DNA of 64,000 nt from Chromatiales bacterium 21-64-14 (lineage in GTDB: Bacteria > Pseudomonadota > Gammaproteobacteria > 21-64-14): assembly GCA_002255365.1 (NCBI GenBank), contig NCBI01000010.1, forward strand, positions 1 through 64,000. Direction: 5' to 3'. The notes beneath the pieces were generated by a model, which saw only the letters and a list, made by a program, of their open reading frames with translations, ran no database searches and had not been told where the DNA came from. Position numbers and translations under genes: made by a program. This document shows, one piece after another, positions 17,335 through 28,248 of this stretch (positions within the stretch are counted from its first letter, which is position 1; every line of letters begins with the position of its first letter).

Positions 17335-20300
17335 GTGAGCACCCATCCCCCCCTCTCCGGGCTGTACCGGCCGTCCTTTGAGAAGGACAACTGCGGCTTC
17401 GGCCTGATTGCGCAGATGGATGGGAAGCCCAGCCACTGGCTGGTGCAGACCGCCATTGGTTCCCTGGCGCGGCTTACCCACCGTGGTGCCGTGGCGGCGG
17501 ACGGCAAAAGCGGGGACGGTTGCGGCCTGTTGATGCGGTTGCCCACGGCGTTTCTGCGCGCGGTGGCCACCGAGGCTGGCCTCAGCTTGTCCGAGCGCTA
17601 CGCGGTGGGGGTCGTGTTCCTCCACCCCGAGGCCGGCGTCGCCCAGGCGGCGCGCCGCCGACTGGGCGACGAACTGGCAGCCCAGGGGCTGGACGTCTCC
17701 GGCTGGCGGCCAGTACCCACGGATCCCGCGGCCTGCGGCGCCGAGGCCCTGAAGACCTTGCCGCGGGTGGAGCAGGTGTTCGTGAATGCGGCGCCGGGGC
17801 TGGACGAAGCGGTCCTGGAGCGTCAGCTCTTCATTGCCCGGCGGCGCGCGGAGAAGGCACGGGAGTCTGAGGATCCGGTTTTCTATGTACCGAGTCTCTC
17901 CGCGCGGGTGATCTCCTATAAGGGTCTGGTCCTGCCCGAGAACCTGCCGGTGTTCTATCCGGAATTGCGGGACCCGCGTCTGACTTCATCTCTGTGTGTA
18001 TTCCATCAGCGCTTCTCCACCAACACTTGGCCTCAGTGGCGCTTGGCGCAGCCGTTCCGCTATCTTGCGCACAACGGCGAGATCAACACCATCCGCGGCA
18101 ACCGCAACTGGTCCGTGGCACGTGCCTCCAAGTTCGAGACGCCGCTGATCCCCGACATGGACGCGTTGCGCCCGTGGGTGTCCGAATCGGGTTCGGATTC
18201 CTGCAGCCTGGACAACATGCTGGAGGTGCTGCTCGCAGGTGGCATGGACCTGTTCCGCGCCATGCGTCTGCTGATCCCGCCGGCATGGCAGAATGTGGAG
18301 ACTATGGATCCGGATCTGCGGGCGTTCTACGAATATCATTCCATGCACATGGAGCCCTGGGATGGTCCCGCCGGCATCGTACTGACTGACGGGCGCTATG
18401 CCGCCTGCAGCATGGACCGCAATGGCCTGCGCCCGGCGCGCTATGTGGTAACCCGCGACCGGCATATTACCTTGGCCTCCGAGATCGGAGTCTATGACTA
18501 TGCGCCAGCTGACGTGGTGCACAAGGGCCGCTTGATGCCCGGCCAGATGATCGCCGCGGATACCGACTCCGGTGAATTGCTGCTGCCGCGGGACATCGAT
18601 GCGCGGCTCAAGGGCGGCAAGCCGTATAAACAGTGGCTCAGGCAGCATGCCCGACGCATCGAATCCACCCTGGAGGCCGAGGTTCTTACTAGCGCGCCGC
18701 TGGACGAGCGCGCCCTGGACTCGTGGCAGAAGCTGTTCCAGGTCAGCTTCGAGGAACGGGATCAGGTTATCCGTGTGCTCGCGGAAGCCGGCCAGGAAGC
18801 GGTGGGCTCCATGGGGGATGACACGCCGTTGCCGGCCTTGTCCCGCCAGGCCCGTTCGCTGTTTGACTATCTGCGCCAGCAGTTCGCGCAGGTCACCAAC
18901 CCGCCCATCGATCCATTGCGCGAACAGATCGTGATGGCCCTGGAGACCTGCTTCGGGCGGGAACAGAACCTGTTTGAAGAGACGCCGGAGCACGCGAAGC
19001 GGCTGCTCGTAGATTCGCCGGTCCTGTCCGAGGACAAATTCCGCCAGTTGTTGGCCCAGGACGATCCTGAGTACTCCCATGCCCGTATCGAGCTGAACTA
19101 CCCCCGCGCTCTGGGGCTGCGCGGTGCGATCGAGGCCCTGTGCGAGCAGGCCGTGGCCGCAGTGCGCGGCGGCCAGGTGCTGCTGGTGCTGTCGGACCGC
19201 GATATCGGTCCCGGCAAACTCCCCATCCACGCCCTGCTCGCTACCGGCGCGGTGCATCACCGGCTGATACGGGAAGGGTTGCGCTGCGATGCCAATCTGG
19301 TGGTGGAAACGGCCACTGCCCGTGACCCCCACCATTTCGCGTGTCTGATCGGCTACGGTGCCACGGCGGTGTATCCCTATCTCGCCTACGAGTGCCTTTA
19401 TGACATGGTGCGCAGCGGCGAGTTGCGCGCCCATGATCCGTCCGCTCTCGGCCGCGCCTACCGCAAGGGCATCAACAAGGGCCTCTACAAGATCATCTCG
19501 AAGATGGGAATCTCCACGATCACTAGTTACCGTGGGGCGCAATTGTTCGAGATCGTCGGGCTCCACGACGAGGTGGTGGACCTGTGTTTCATGGGTACCG
19601 TCAGCCGGATCAGCGGCGCGAACTTCGAGGACCTGGAACGGGATCAAGCGCAGCTTGCCGAGCACGCATGGAATCCGCGCAAGGCCCTTGATCAGGGCGG
19701 CCTGCTTAAATTCATCTATGGCGGCGAATATCACGCCTACAACCCGGATGTTGTGCAGGCCCTGCATCGTGCGGTGCGCAGCGGCGAATTCCGCGATTAT
19801 CAGGACTACGCTGCGTTGGTCAACGAGCGTCCGGTCACGGTGCTGAGGGATCTGTTCGCGCTGCGGGAGGATACCGACCCGGTGCCTGTTGATGAGGTCG
19901 AGGCGATCGAGGAGATCGTCAAGCGCTTCGACAGCGCCGGCATGTCCCTGGGGGCCTTGTCCCCGGAGGCCCACGAGACGCTGGCCGAGGCCATGAACCG
20001 TCTCGGTGGGCGTTCCAACTCCGGCGAGGGTGGTGAAGACCCGAAACGTTACCGGACCAACAAGACCTCCAAAATCAAACAAGTGGCCTCCGGGCGTTTC
20101 GGCCTGACGCCGGAGTATCTGGTCAATGCCGAGGTGTTGCAGATCAAGATCGCACAGGGGGCAAAACCCGGCGAAGGTGGTCAACTCCCCGCGCACAAGG
20201 TCGACGCGACTATCGCGCGTCTGCGCTATGCGAAACCCGGCATCGCGCTCATCTCGCCCCCGCCGCATCACGATATCTATTCCATTGAGGATCTGGCGCA

Positions 20301-21801
20301 GCTGATTTTCGATCTGAAACAGGTCAACCCCCAGGCTTTGGTGTCGGTCAAGCTGGTCTCCGAGGCCGGAGTCGGAACCGTAGCGGCGGGGGTTGCCAAG
20401 GCCTACGCTGACCTGATCACCATTGCGGGTTATGACGGTGGCACCGGCGCAAGTCCTCTGGCCTCGGTGAAATACGCAGGCACCCCTTGGGAACTCGGCC
20501 TCACCGAAACGCACCAGACCTTGCGTGCCAACGACCTGCGCGGCAGGGTGCGGGTGCAAACCGACGGCGGACTCAAGACCGGACTCGACGTGGTCAAGGC
20601 TGCGATCCTCGGGGCGGAAAGCTTCGGCTTCGGTACGGCGCCCATGATCGCCATGGGGTGCAAATACTTGCGCATCTGCCATCTCAACAACTGCGCGACC
20701 GGTGTGGCGACGCAGAACAACGTGCTGCGGATGAACCACTTCCACGGCAAGGTCGAGATGGTAATGAACTATTTCCGGTTCGTTGCCCGCGAAACCCGCG
20801 AATGGATGGCGCGGCTCGGCGTGCGCCGACTCACCGATCTCATAGGACGAACGGATTTGTTGGTCGCCTTGCCGCGGCAGACCGACAAGCAGCGGCGCCT
20901 GGATCTCGACCCAATCCTTTCCGACTATGGCGTCGCTCCGGATAAGCCCCAATTCTGTCAGGTGGCCCGCAACGAGCCTTTCGATAAGGGCGAGTTGGCC
21001 GAGCAGATGGTACTGGATACCCGGGACGCCATCGAACATAAGCGCGGTGGGGAGTTCCACTACCGGTTGCGGAACGACAACCGCTCCATCGGGGCGCGTC
21101 TGTCGGGCGAGATCGCGCAGCGCCACGGCAATCTGGGCATGGACGAGGCCCCGATTACGTTGCGCCTGACCGGTACCGCGGGCCAGAGCTTCGGAGTATG
21201 GAACGCCGGCGGCCTGCACCTCTATTTGGAGGGCGATGCCAACGACTACGTGGGCAAGGGCATGGCCGGGGGCAAGATCGTGATCTACCCGCCCCGGGAC
21301 TGCGACCTCGCGAGCCAGGAAAACGTGATCGTGGGGAACACTTGTTTATACGGTGCTACGGGAGGCCGGTTGTTCGCCGCGGGCCTTGCGGGCGAGCGCT
21401 TCGCGGTGCGCAATTCCGGCGCGATCACCGTGGTGGAGGGTGTCGGTGACCACGCTTGCGAATACATGACGGGCGGCGTGGTTGCGGTGCTCGGGGCCTG
21501 CGGCCTCAACTTTGGTGCCGGCATGACGGGCGGGATCGCCTTTACATTGGATCTCCAAAACGTTTTCGTGGACCGCTACAACCATGAGTTGGTAGACATC
21601 CACCGTATCGATACCGAGAATATGGAGGCCCACCGCAACTACCTGCGTGCGCTGATCAGGGAATTCGTCGCCGAGACCGGCAGTGCATGGGGACGCAGAA
21701 TTCTGGACGAGTTCTCGGATTTCGTGGGCCGATTCTGGCTCGTAAAACCTAAGGCCGTGGATCTGGCGACCATCCTGGATACCCTGCAACGTGCGGCATA
21801 G
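17335..21801 (+). CDS. gltB: Glutamate synthase (NADPH) large subunit
   Basis: A 1488-residue GOGAT alpha subunit: glutamine hydrolysis, ammonia channelling and glutamate formation from 2-oxoglutarate. The class II amidase nucleophile is C20 (NCGFGLIA) after a short propeptide. Later parts: [17 protein letters not shown], the FMN/synthase domain with [10 protein letters not shown] and [13 protein letters not shown], and the 3Fe-4S cluster cysteines C1109, C1115, C1120 ([12 protein letters not shown]). The C-terminal beta-helix glycine-rich repeats are present. GTG 17335 is the most likely start, since family members begin only about 20-40 residues before the cysteine. It pairs with gltD 73 bp downstream. 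Confidence 0.96.
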   Translation: MSTHPPLSGLYRPSFEKDNCGFGLIAQMDGKPSHWLVQTAIGSLARLTHRGAVAADGKSGDGCGLLMRLPTAFLRAVATEAGLSLSERYAVGVVFLHPEAGVAQAARRRLGDELAAQGLDVSGWRPVPTDPAACGAEALKTLPRVEQVFVNAAPGLDEAVLERQLFIARRRAEKARESEDPVFYVPSLSARVISYKGLVLPENLPVFYPELRDPRLTSSLCVFHQRFSTNTWPQWRLAQPFRYLAHNGEINTIRGNRNWSVARASKFETPLIPDMDALRPWVSESGSDSCSLDNMLEVLLAGGMDLFRAMRLLIPPAWQNVETMDPDLRAFYEYHSMHMEPWDGPAGIVLTDGRYAACSMDRNGLRPARYVVTRDRHITLASEIGVYDYAPADVVHKGRLMPGQMIAADTDSGELLLPRDIDARLKGGKPYKQWLRQHARRIESTLEAEVLTSAPLDERALDSWQKLFQVSFEERDQVIRVLAEAGQEAVGSMGDDTPLPALSRQARSLFDYLRQQFAQVTNPPIDPLREQIVMALETCFGREQNLFEETPEHAKRLLVDSPVLSEDKFRQLLAQDDPEYSHARIELNYPRALGLRGAIEALCEQAVAAVRGGQVLLVLSDRDIGPGKLPIHALLATGAVHHRLIREGLRCDANLVVETATARDPHHFACLIGYGATAVYPYLAYECLYDMVRSGELRAHDPSALGRAYRKGINKGLYKIISKMGISTITSYRGAQLFEIVGLHDEVVDLCFMGTVSRISGANFEDLERDQAQLAEHAWNPRKALDQGGLLKFIYGGEYHAYNPDVVQALHRAVRSGEFRDYQDYAALVNERPVTVLRDLFALREDTDPVPVDEVEAIEEIVKRFDSAGMSLGALSPEAHETLAEAMNRLGGRSNSGEGGEDPKRYRTNKTSKIKQVASGRFGLTPEYLVNAEVLQIKIAQGAKPGEGGQLPAHKVDATIARLRYAKPGIALISPPPHHDIYSIEDLAQLIFDLKQVNPQALVSVKLVSEAGVGTVAAGVAKAYADLITIAGYDGGTGASPLASVKYAGTPWELGLTETHQTLRANDLRGRVRVQTDGGLKTGLDVVKAAILGAESFGFGTAPMIAMGCKYLRICHLNNCATGVATQNNVLRMNHFHGKVEMVMNYFRFVARETREWMARLGVRRLTDLIGRTDLLVALPRQTDKQRRLDLDPILSDYGVAPDKPQFCQVARNEPFDKGELAEQMVLDTRDAIEHKRGGEFHYRLRNDNRSIGARLSGEIAQRHGNLGMDEAPITLRLTGTAGQSFGVWNAGGLHLYLEGDANDYVGKGMAGGKIVIYPPRDCDLASQENVIVGNTCLYGATGGRLFAAGLAGERFAVRNSGAITVVEGVGDHACEYMTGGVVAVLGACGLNFGAGMTGGIAFTLDLQNVFVDRYNHELVDIHRIDTENMEAHRNYLRALIREFVAETGSAWGRRILDEFSDFVGRFWLVKPKAVDLATILDTLQRAA

Positions 21802-21868
21802 GGGCCGCCGCAGCGTTCCGGCGGGCACCGTGGTGCATGGCGCTCACGCACTAACCTGTGGGTCTTGA

Positions 21869-23281
<1,413 letters not shown>

Positions 23282-23375
23282 CCTGCGTTGAAATCGCGGC
23301 GGCAGCACGCCGTCGTGTCCGAATCTTGTCTTGACGCGCCGGCCCGCTGCGTCCGGTTCCTGGTGCCTCATGGGT

Positions 23376-24449
23376 ATGACCGAACTGGAAAACGACCGTT
23401 TGTTGCGGGCCCTGTTGCGGGAGCCCGTGGATACCACGCCGGTGTGGATCATGCGCCAAGCGGGCCGCTATCTGCCGGAATACCGTGTGGTGCGCGAGCA
23501 GGCCGGCAGTTTCATGAAATTGTGCACCACCCCGGAGCTGGCATGCGAGGTGACGCTGCAGCCGGTGCGGCGTTTCCCGCTGGATGCTGCAATTCTATTC
23601 TCAGACATCCTCACGGTGCCCGATGCCATGGGACTGGGCCTGTATTTCGTGGACGGTGAAGGTCCGCGGTTCCGGCGACCGGTGCGCAGCGAACGCGACA
23701 TCCGGTCCCTGGCGGTGCCAGACCCGGAGCTGGAGCTGCGCTACGTGCTGGATGCTGTGCGCTTGGCGCGCGCGGCGTTGCGGGGGACCGTGCCGCTGAT
23801 CGGATTTTCCGGCAGCCCTTGGACCTTGGCTACCTACATGGTGGAGGGTGGAGCGAGCCGTGACTTCTCCCGTACCAAGGCGTTGTTGTTTGATCAACCC
23901 GCCGCGTTGCACCGGCTCCTGGAGGTGGTTACCCGCAGTGTCAGCGCTTACCTGCGCGCCCAGATCCAGGCAGGGGTCCAGGCGATCATGGTGTTCGATA
24001 CCTGGGGCGGCGTGCTGTCCCCCGATACGTATCGGGCGTTTTCATTGGTCTACATGAAACGTATCGTGGACGAGTTGCCCCGTGAACACGCGGGACGGCG
24101 GGTCCCCGTGGTGCTGTTCACCAAAGGTGGCGGGCAGTGGCTGGAGGCCATGGCCTCCAGCGGCTGCGACGCCCTGGGACTGGACTGGACCACTGACCTG
24201 GGTGCCGCCCGCGCCCGGGTGGGGGGCCGGGTGGCGCTGCAGGGCAACCTGGATCCGGCGATGCTCTACGCCGGTCCAGAGCGGATTCGTGCCGGGGTGC
24301 AGGCGGTCCTGGAGGCGTATGGACCGGGGCCCGGACACGTGTTCAATCTGGGACACGGTATCCACGCGGACACGGATCCGGAACGGGTCGCGGTGCTGGT
24401 GGAGGCGGTTCATAATTTGGGGGTCGCTTACCACGGCGCCGGCGCATGA
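23376..24449 (+). CDS. hemE: Uroporphyrinogen decarboxylase
   Basis: A 357-residue enzyme removing the four acetate carboxyls of uroporphyrinogen III to give coproporphyrinogen III (heme pathway). Signature [16 protein letters not shown] lies at the start; [31 protein letters not shown] and [10 protein letters not shown] follow, and [14 protein letters not shown] ends the barrel. Start ATG 23376 ([10 protein letters not shown]); ATG 23370 two codons earlier is equally possible. It follows gltD by about 94 bp, the same order as in related gammaproteobacteria. Confidence 0.96.
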   Translation: MTELENDRLLRALLREPVDTTPVWIMRQAGRYLPEYRVVREQAGSFMKLCTTPELACEVTLQPVRRFPLDAAILFSDILTVPDAMGLGLYFVDGEGPRFRRPVRSERDIRSLAVPDPELELRYVLDAVRLARAALRGTVPLIGFSGSPWTLATYMVEGGASRDFSRTKALLFDQPAALHRLLEVVTRSVSAYLRAQIQAGVQAIMVFDTWGGVLSPDTYRAFSLVYMKRIVDELPREHAGRRVPVVLFTKGGGQWLEAMASSGCDALGLDWTTDLGAARARVGGRVALQGNLDPAMLYAGPERIRAGVQAVLEAYGPGPGHVFNLGHGIHADTDPERVAVLVEAVHNLGVAYHGAGA

Positions 24450-24497
24450 CTGGGAGGGCTCGGGTGCTGTCTTGGATCCGGCGCGGCGGCCTACGCC

Positions 24498-25064
24498 TCA
24501 GTGAACACTTCCTCCCAGGGGAGCACCGGGTTCCCGCGGGTTTAAGGTCTCGTAGGTAAGCAGGACCCCCATGCGTATGTATTCCAGGATCTCCGTATAG
24601 GCAGTCTCGTCCTCATCCCGGGCGTCCGGCAACTCCGACTGGATCTTGACGATCTCGGTGACGTCGTGCAGAAATTCGCTGATTTCTCCCGCGAACTCGT
24701 CCAGTTTGGGACTGTCCGCCAAGCCGAGACCCGCCAGGAAGCCATCGCACCACTGGCCGAGGCATCGGGCGCGCGCCGCGATGGGCGCTTCGTCTCCGGG
24801 CAACAGCGGATGGAATGACAGGTCGCCGTCGGCGAATGCTTCCAGAGTTTGTTGATAAAGACCGGTCAAGGTTGCCTGCCCGGGCCCGGCGTCTGTAGGC
24901 CTACCCAAGGCCTGGATCAGCCACGCGCCGGGTGGGGTGGCGGCGCGTGCGCACAGCATCCCGCACAGCAGGCCATGGGCTTCCGCGGCGCCGGTGTCGG
25001 CGTCGGCCTGTTCCAGCGCGTCGTGGACCTCGTGGAAGTCCACGGGAACGGGCGGGCTCTCCAT
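24498..25064 (-). CDS. UPF0149 family protein (YgfB/YecA-like)
   Basis: A 188-residue all-helical protein of the UPF0149/YgfB family. Visible hallmarks: EAHGLLCGMLCARA near the start, WCDGFLAGLGL in the middle, and EDETAYTEILEYIRMGVLLTYE near the end. The function of the family is poorly defined; YgfB has been linked to regulation in Pseudomonas. ATG 25064 overlaps the stop of the upstream small gene (TGATG), so the pair is translationally coupled; TTG 25067 is an alternative. Convergent with hemE, and close to zapA as ygfB is in E. coli. Confidence 0.88.
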   Translation of the reverse strand: MESPPVPVDFHEVHDALEQADADTGAAEAHGLLCGMLCARAATPPGAWLIQALGRPTDAGPGQATLTGLYQQTLEAFADGDLSFHPLLPGDEAPIAARARCLGQWCDGFLAGLGLADSPKLDEFAGEISEFLHDVTEIVKIQSELPDARDEDETAYTEILEYIRMGVLLTYETLNPREPGAPLGGSVH

Positions 25065-25375
25065 CAAAAATCCTCGATCCGGGCTTCGTAGGGGAACACC
25101 AACAACCGGTACAGCCGGCCGTCCAACTGGATATGGGTGCCTACCGGCCCGCCGATGGTGATGGCGTGATCCGGCCCCGTGGAGTGCCCGCCAAGTCCGA
25201 ACCGTTGTGCCCGGATCAGATCCTGGAGCAGGGCGGCCAACTCGGCCGGAGCGACGGTGGCCGTGTTATCAACGATGCGGCAGGACCTTCCGGTCCCGGT
25301 CCGCCCCTCGACGATGCGTGCATCGGGCCGTTGGGGGTGGTCCCGGTGGAATCGGCTGAGGGGATCGTTGTTCAT
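25064..25375 (-). CDS. Small hypothetical protein coupled to UPF0149
   Basis: A 103-residue frame starting MNNDPLSRFHRDHPQRPDAR. I do not recognise the family. A plausible folded part is the C-terminal half, GLGGHSTGPDHAITIGGPVG followed by LDGRLYRLLVFPYEARIEDF. No signal or membrane segment is seen. Its stop and the UPF0149 start overlap, which argues for real translation. The frame is open up to 25468, so a longer N-terminus is possible; no clear ribosome site supports either start. Divergent from the zapB-like gene. Confidence 0.55.
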   Translation of the reverse strand: MNNDPLSRFHRDHPQRPDARIVEGRTGTGRSCRIVDNTATVAPAELAALLQDLIRAQRFGLGGHSTGPDHAITIGGPVGTHIQLDGRLYRLLVFPYEARIEDF

Positions 25376-25486
25376 AGGACGGTTCGCCGGTGCCGCCGTG
25401 AGCGCGCGGTCCACTCGCCGCGACGCGGCTGCTAACCCCATGGTATCACTAAGAGAATTAGAACCCAAGCTGGGTTATCGCGGGCG

Positions 25487-25515
25487 TTGACCGGACTCGG
25501 CGTCGGCTCTATATT
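25487..25515 (+). promoter_or_regulatory. Sigma70 promoter abutting the zapB-like start codon
   Basis: TTGACC (25487-25492), a 17-bp spacer, then TATATT (25510-25515): one mismatch in each hexamer. The predicted start of transcription, 6-7 bases after the -10, coincides with ATG 25522, so the mRNA may be leaderless. Confidence 0.75.
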
Positions 25516-25521
25516 GGAGCT

Positions 25522-25752
25522 ATGGCAAGCGAAAATCCCAACGACGTGGCGGAGGAAGAATTCCGCCGCCTGGAACTCCGGGTAGACGAACTGGTGCGGC
25601 TGTGCGAGCGTCTGAAAGCGGAGAATCAGGCGCTCAATGCGCGTCTCGACGTTTTGTCCCAGGAGCGCGCGCAATTGGTCCAGCGCAATGACTTGGCGCG
25701 CAGCCGTGTGGAATCCATGGTCACACGACTGCGAACCATGGAGCACGGTTGA
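25522..25752 (+). CDS. ZapB-like coiled-coil protein (TIGR02449 type)
   Basis: A 76-residue, almost wholly coiled-coil protein: heptads run from EEEFRRLELRVDELVRLCERL to QRNDLARSRVESMVTRL. It belongs to the short family placed before zapA in many gammaproteobacteria and resembles ZapB, which layers with ZapA at the Z ring. The stop overlaps the zapA start (TGATG), so the two are coupled. A GGAG (25516-25519) precedes ATG 25522, but would lie at or before the predicted transcription start. Role in division is inferred from position and form. Confidence 0.8.
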   Translation: MASENPNDVAEEEFRRLELRVDELVRLCERLKAENQALNARLDVLSQERAQLVQRNDLARSRVESMVTRLRTMEHG

Positions 25753-26066
25753 TGACTGAGAAGACCGCCGCCGTTTCGGTCCATCTCCTGGACAAGGAAT
25801 ACCTGGTGGCTTGTCCGGAAGACGAGCAGGACGGTTTGCTCACTAGTGCACGCTATCTCAGTGGGCGCATGAAGGAGATCCGGGACAGTGGGAAGGTGGT
25901 CGGCATGGACCGCATCGCCGTGATGGCGGCCCTTAATATCACCCACGAGTTGCTGCAGCAGCAGGCGCACCGCAATCACTATGGCCGCAACTTCGGGGTG
26001 CGGATCCGCGCGCTGCGGGATAAAGTGGAAGAGGCGCTCAATCACGGCCGGCAATTAGATCTGTAG
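25752..26066 (+). CDS. zapA: Cell division protein ZapA
   Basis: A 104-residue Z-ring-associated protein that cross-links FtsZ filaments. The N-terminal globular half carries VSVHLLDKEYLVACPEDEQD and LTSARYLSGRMKEIRDSGKV; the C-terminal half is a long helix with RIAVMAALNITHELLQQQ. ATG 25752 overlaps the upstream stop; TTG 25749 is not needed. The 6S RNA gene follows 28 bp downstream, the standard zapA-ssrS linkage. Confidence 0.93.
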   Translation: MTEKTAAVSVHLLDKEYLVACPEDEQDGLLTSARYLSGRMKEIRDSGKVVGMDRIAVMAALNITHELLQQQAHRNHYGRNFGVRIRALRDKVEEALNHGRQLDL

Positions 26067-26094
26067 TGGTGCATGTGTATTGATTTTCGGTTTG

Positions 26095-26281
26095 GCATCT
26101 CCTGCGGTGTTCGAGTAGGGACTGGGAAAATCCTTGACCCTAGAGTAACGCCCCGGGGGCAAAGTCGTCGGTGTTGTGTGCATGTCCGCCTCTGGCGGAA
26201 AGCCTGATACGCCGGCCGGTGTCCCCACCTGGACCCAATGGTTCAAGGGCGAAGGCCCCTTACGGCACAGGCGGGAGATGC
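26095..26281 (+). ncRNA. ssrS: 6S RNA
   Basis: A regulatory RNA of about 187 bases that mimics an open promoter and binds sigma70 RNA polymerase. The ends pair: GCATCTCCTGC (26095-26105) with the complementary GCGGGAGATGC region (26271-26281). The 3' half has the conserved CCCAATGGTTCAAGGGCGA-like block (26235-26253). Placement directly after zapA is the classical location. The exact ends are estimated from the closing stem. Instead of the usual ygfA (5-formyl-THF cyclo-ligase), gcvPB follows. Confidence 0.9.
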
Positions 26282-26389
26282 TTTTAACCGGTTACTCGAG
26301 GACAGCGCCGTAGTTGTCCCGCGGTTCCTCGCACCGATTCGATAGGCACGGGATGCCCGTGCGGACTTCCGGTACAGGATTCAACTAAC

Positions 26390-27895
26390 ATGCTTATCTT
26401 TGAACGCTCCCGCCCGGGCAGGCTGAATCGTGCCCAGTTGCCGGTGGCGAGGGAATGTCAGGGTATTCCGGAACACCTGCGGCGGCGTCGGCGTGCCGTG
26501 TTGCCGGAGGTCTCGGAACTGGACGTGGTCCGTCATTACACGCGGCTGTCCCAGAAAAACTTCTCCATCGACACCCATTTCTATCCGTTGGGCTCCTGCA
26601 CCATGAAGTACAACCCGCGGGGCGCCAACCGCCTCGCGATGCTCCCGGGCTTTTTGTGCCGTCATCCCGCCGCACATGAGTCCCTGAGCCAGGGCTTCAT
26701 GGCCTGTCTGTACGACCTCCAGGAGATACTCCAGGACGTGACCGGCCTGCAGGGGGTGTCCCTGGCACCCATGGCCGGGGCCCAGGGGGAGTTCGCCGGG
26801 GTCGCCATGATCCGCGCCTACCACGACGCCCGCGGCGACGCCGCGCGTACCGAAATCCTGGTGCCGGACGCGGCCCACGGCACGAATCCCGCGTCCGCCG
26901 CCATGTGTGGTTACGCGGTCCGCGAGATTCCCACCGGGCGCAATGGCGACGTGGACCTCGAGGCCTTGAAGTCGGCAGTGGGGCCGCAGACCGCGGGCCT
27001 GATGCTGACCAATCCGTCCACCCTGGGAGTGTTCGAGCGCCATATCCAGGAGATCGCGCGCATCGTGCATGACGCCGGCGGACTCCTCTACTACGACGGC
27101 GCGAACCTCAACGCCATCCTGGGAAAGGTGCGTCCCGGGGATATGGGCTTTGACGTTATCCATATGAACCTGCACAAGACCTTTTCCACCCCCCACGGTG
27201 GCGGTGGTCCGGGCGCTGGTCCGGTGGGTGCGGGTGCGCGGCTGCTCCCGTTTCTACCGGTGCCCATGGTGGCGTGCGAACGCGGCGAGTACCGCTGGCT
27301 GACCGAGCAGGACCGGCCCCAGAGCATCGGCCGGCTTTCCGCCTTTGCGGGAAATGCGGGGGTATTGCTGCGCGCCTACGCCTATGCGCGGATGCTGGGA
27401 CGCCGGGGCATGGAGAGGGTCGCGGAATTCTCCGTGCTCAACGCCAATTATCTTCAGGCGCGGCTGCGCGCCGGGGGATTCCAGCTTGCCTACCCGTCGC
27501 GGCGCGCGACCCATGAGTTCATTCTCACCCTGAAGCCGGAGGCACGGGAACTCGGTATGCGCGCGATGGACCTGGCCAAGCGGCTGCTGGACTACGGCTA
27601 CCACGCGCCCACCACCTATTTCCCGTTGCTGGTGCCCGAGTGCTTGTTGATCGAACCCACGGAGACCGAATCCCGCGAGACCCTGGACGGATTCGTCGAG
27701 GCCATGGTGAAGATCCGCGCCGAGGCCCGGGAGAACCCGGAACGGGTCCGCGGGGCGCCTTATACCCTGCCGGTACGACGCCTGGATGACGTGCGGGCGG
27801 CGCGCGAACTGGATTTGGTGTGGCGGCCGGCCGCCGGGACGGTGACGCCGGACGGTGCCGGTACCACGCACGCGGCGGTGAACCAGGGAGAATAG
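26390..27895 (+). CDS. gcvPB: Glycine dehydrogenase subunit 2 (P-protein C-terminal half)
   Basis: A 501-residue PLP subunit of the two-part glycine cleavage P-protein (glycine decarboxylation onto the H-protein lipoyl arm). Family signs: [56 protein letters not shown] and the PLP lysine K263 in [19 protein letters not shown]. The partner gcvPA, and gcvH/gcvT, are not in this window, which is unusual since they are normally adjacent. ATG 26390 has AGGA about 11 bases upstream. I saw no glycine riboswitch in the 108 bp before it. Confidence 0.95.
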   Translation: MLIFERSRPGRLNRAQLPVARECQGIPEHLRRRRRAVLPEVSELDVVRHYTRLSQKNFSIDTHFYPLGSCTMKYNPRGANRLAMLPGFLCRHPAAHESLSQGFMACLYDLQEILQDVTGLQGVSLAPMAGAQGEFAGVAMIRAYHDARGDAARTEILVPDAAHGTNPASAAMCGYAVREIPTGRNGDVDLEALKSAVGPQTAGLMLTNPSTLGVFERHIQEIARIVHDAGGLLYYDGANLNAILGKVRPGDMGFDVIHMNLHKTFSTPHGGGGPGAGPVGAGARLLPFLPVPMVACERGEYRWLTEQDRPQSIGRLSAFAGNAGVLLRAYAYARMLGRRGMERVAEFSVLNANYLQARLRAGGFQLAYPSRRATHEFILTLKPEARELGMRAMDLAKRLLDYGYHAPTTYFPLLVPECLLIEPTETESRETLDGFVEAMVKIRAEARENPERVRGAPYTLPVRRLDDVRAARELDLVWRPAAGTVTPDGAGTTHAAVNQGE

Positions 27896-28233
27896 GTGGC
27901 GCTTCCTTCCGGGTTACCCGCGGACCCGCGCTAACGTGCATGGCAGGTACTTGCCAAGGAATACGTTAGTAACCCGACGCTCAGAAGATCATTCCCTCAA
28001 CCTTCTGTAGGAGGGCCACCAGGACAGGGTGATCGGCTAGGTGGCGAATGGGTGGGGAAGCACGCCACGGCTGCTTCCTTCAGTACCCATTAAAAACCCC
28101 AGCCGTTCAAATCAGCCGAAACCACGTCGAGTTCCGCCGCGGAAACCGCGGGACGCTCAGCAACGTCGCGTCTCGTCTGTACCCGTGGGTAGGGAATGCG
28201 GCCCCGCCCGGTGCATCCACGGGACGGGTTTTT
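27896..28233 (+). ncRNA. Candidate structured RNA / long 3' UTR
   Basis: A 340-base gene-free stretch with several strong nested inverted repeats and a terminator at its end. Domain 1: CGGGTTAC (27910-27917) with GTAACCCG (27969-27976), enclosing CTAACGT/ACGTTAG (27931-27937, 27963-27969) and TGGCA/TGCCA (27941-27945, 27952-27956). Domain 2: CGGCT/AGCCG (28034-28038, 28101-28105), AATGGGT/ACCCATT (28047-28053, 28085-28091) and GGAAGCA/TGCTTCC (28056-28062, 28072-28078). Domain 3: CCGCGG-AAA-CCGCGG (28137-28151) inside GAG/CTC and ACGT/ACGT. I recognise no known family (not 6S, tmRNA, RNase P, SRP or tRNA). No separate promoter is clear, so it may be processed from the gcvPB message. Confidence 0.5.
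28203..28233 (+). terminator. Intrinsic terminator after the structured region
   Basis: CCCG (28203-28206) pairs with CGGG (28225-28228), CCC (28207-28209) with GGG (28221-28223) and GTG (28211-28213) with CAC (28218-28220) around a CATC loop, with single-base bulges. TTTTT follows at 28229-28233. It ends rightward transcription from gcvPB or from the RNA candidate before the convergent gene. Confidence 0.75.
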
Positions 28234-28248
28234 GCGTGCCGCCGTCCC

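Noticed and set aside
17986-21219. A 1077-codon frame antisense to gltB
   Set aside because: gltB is unmistakable on the plus strand; the mirror frame is His/Arg/Gln-rich with no domain, typical of a GC shadow.
26282-26389. Possible glycine riboswitch before gcvPB
   Set aside because: The usual paired aptamer signatures are not visible in the 108 bases.
27910-27976. Inverted core sites resembling an integron attC
   Set aside because: The core does not fit GTTRRRY, and there is no integrase or cassette array.
28100-28118. GTTCAAATC resembling a tRNA T-loop
   Set aside because: The flanking bases do not form a 5-bp T-stem and no acceptor or anticodon arms are found.
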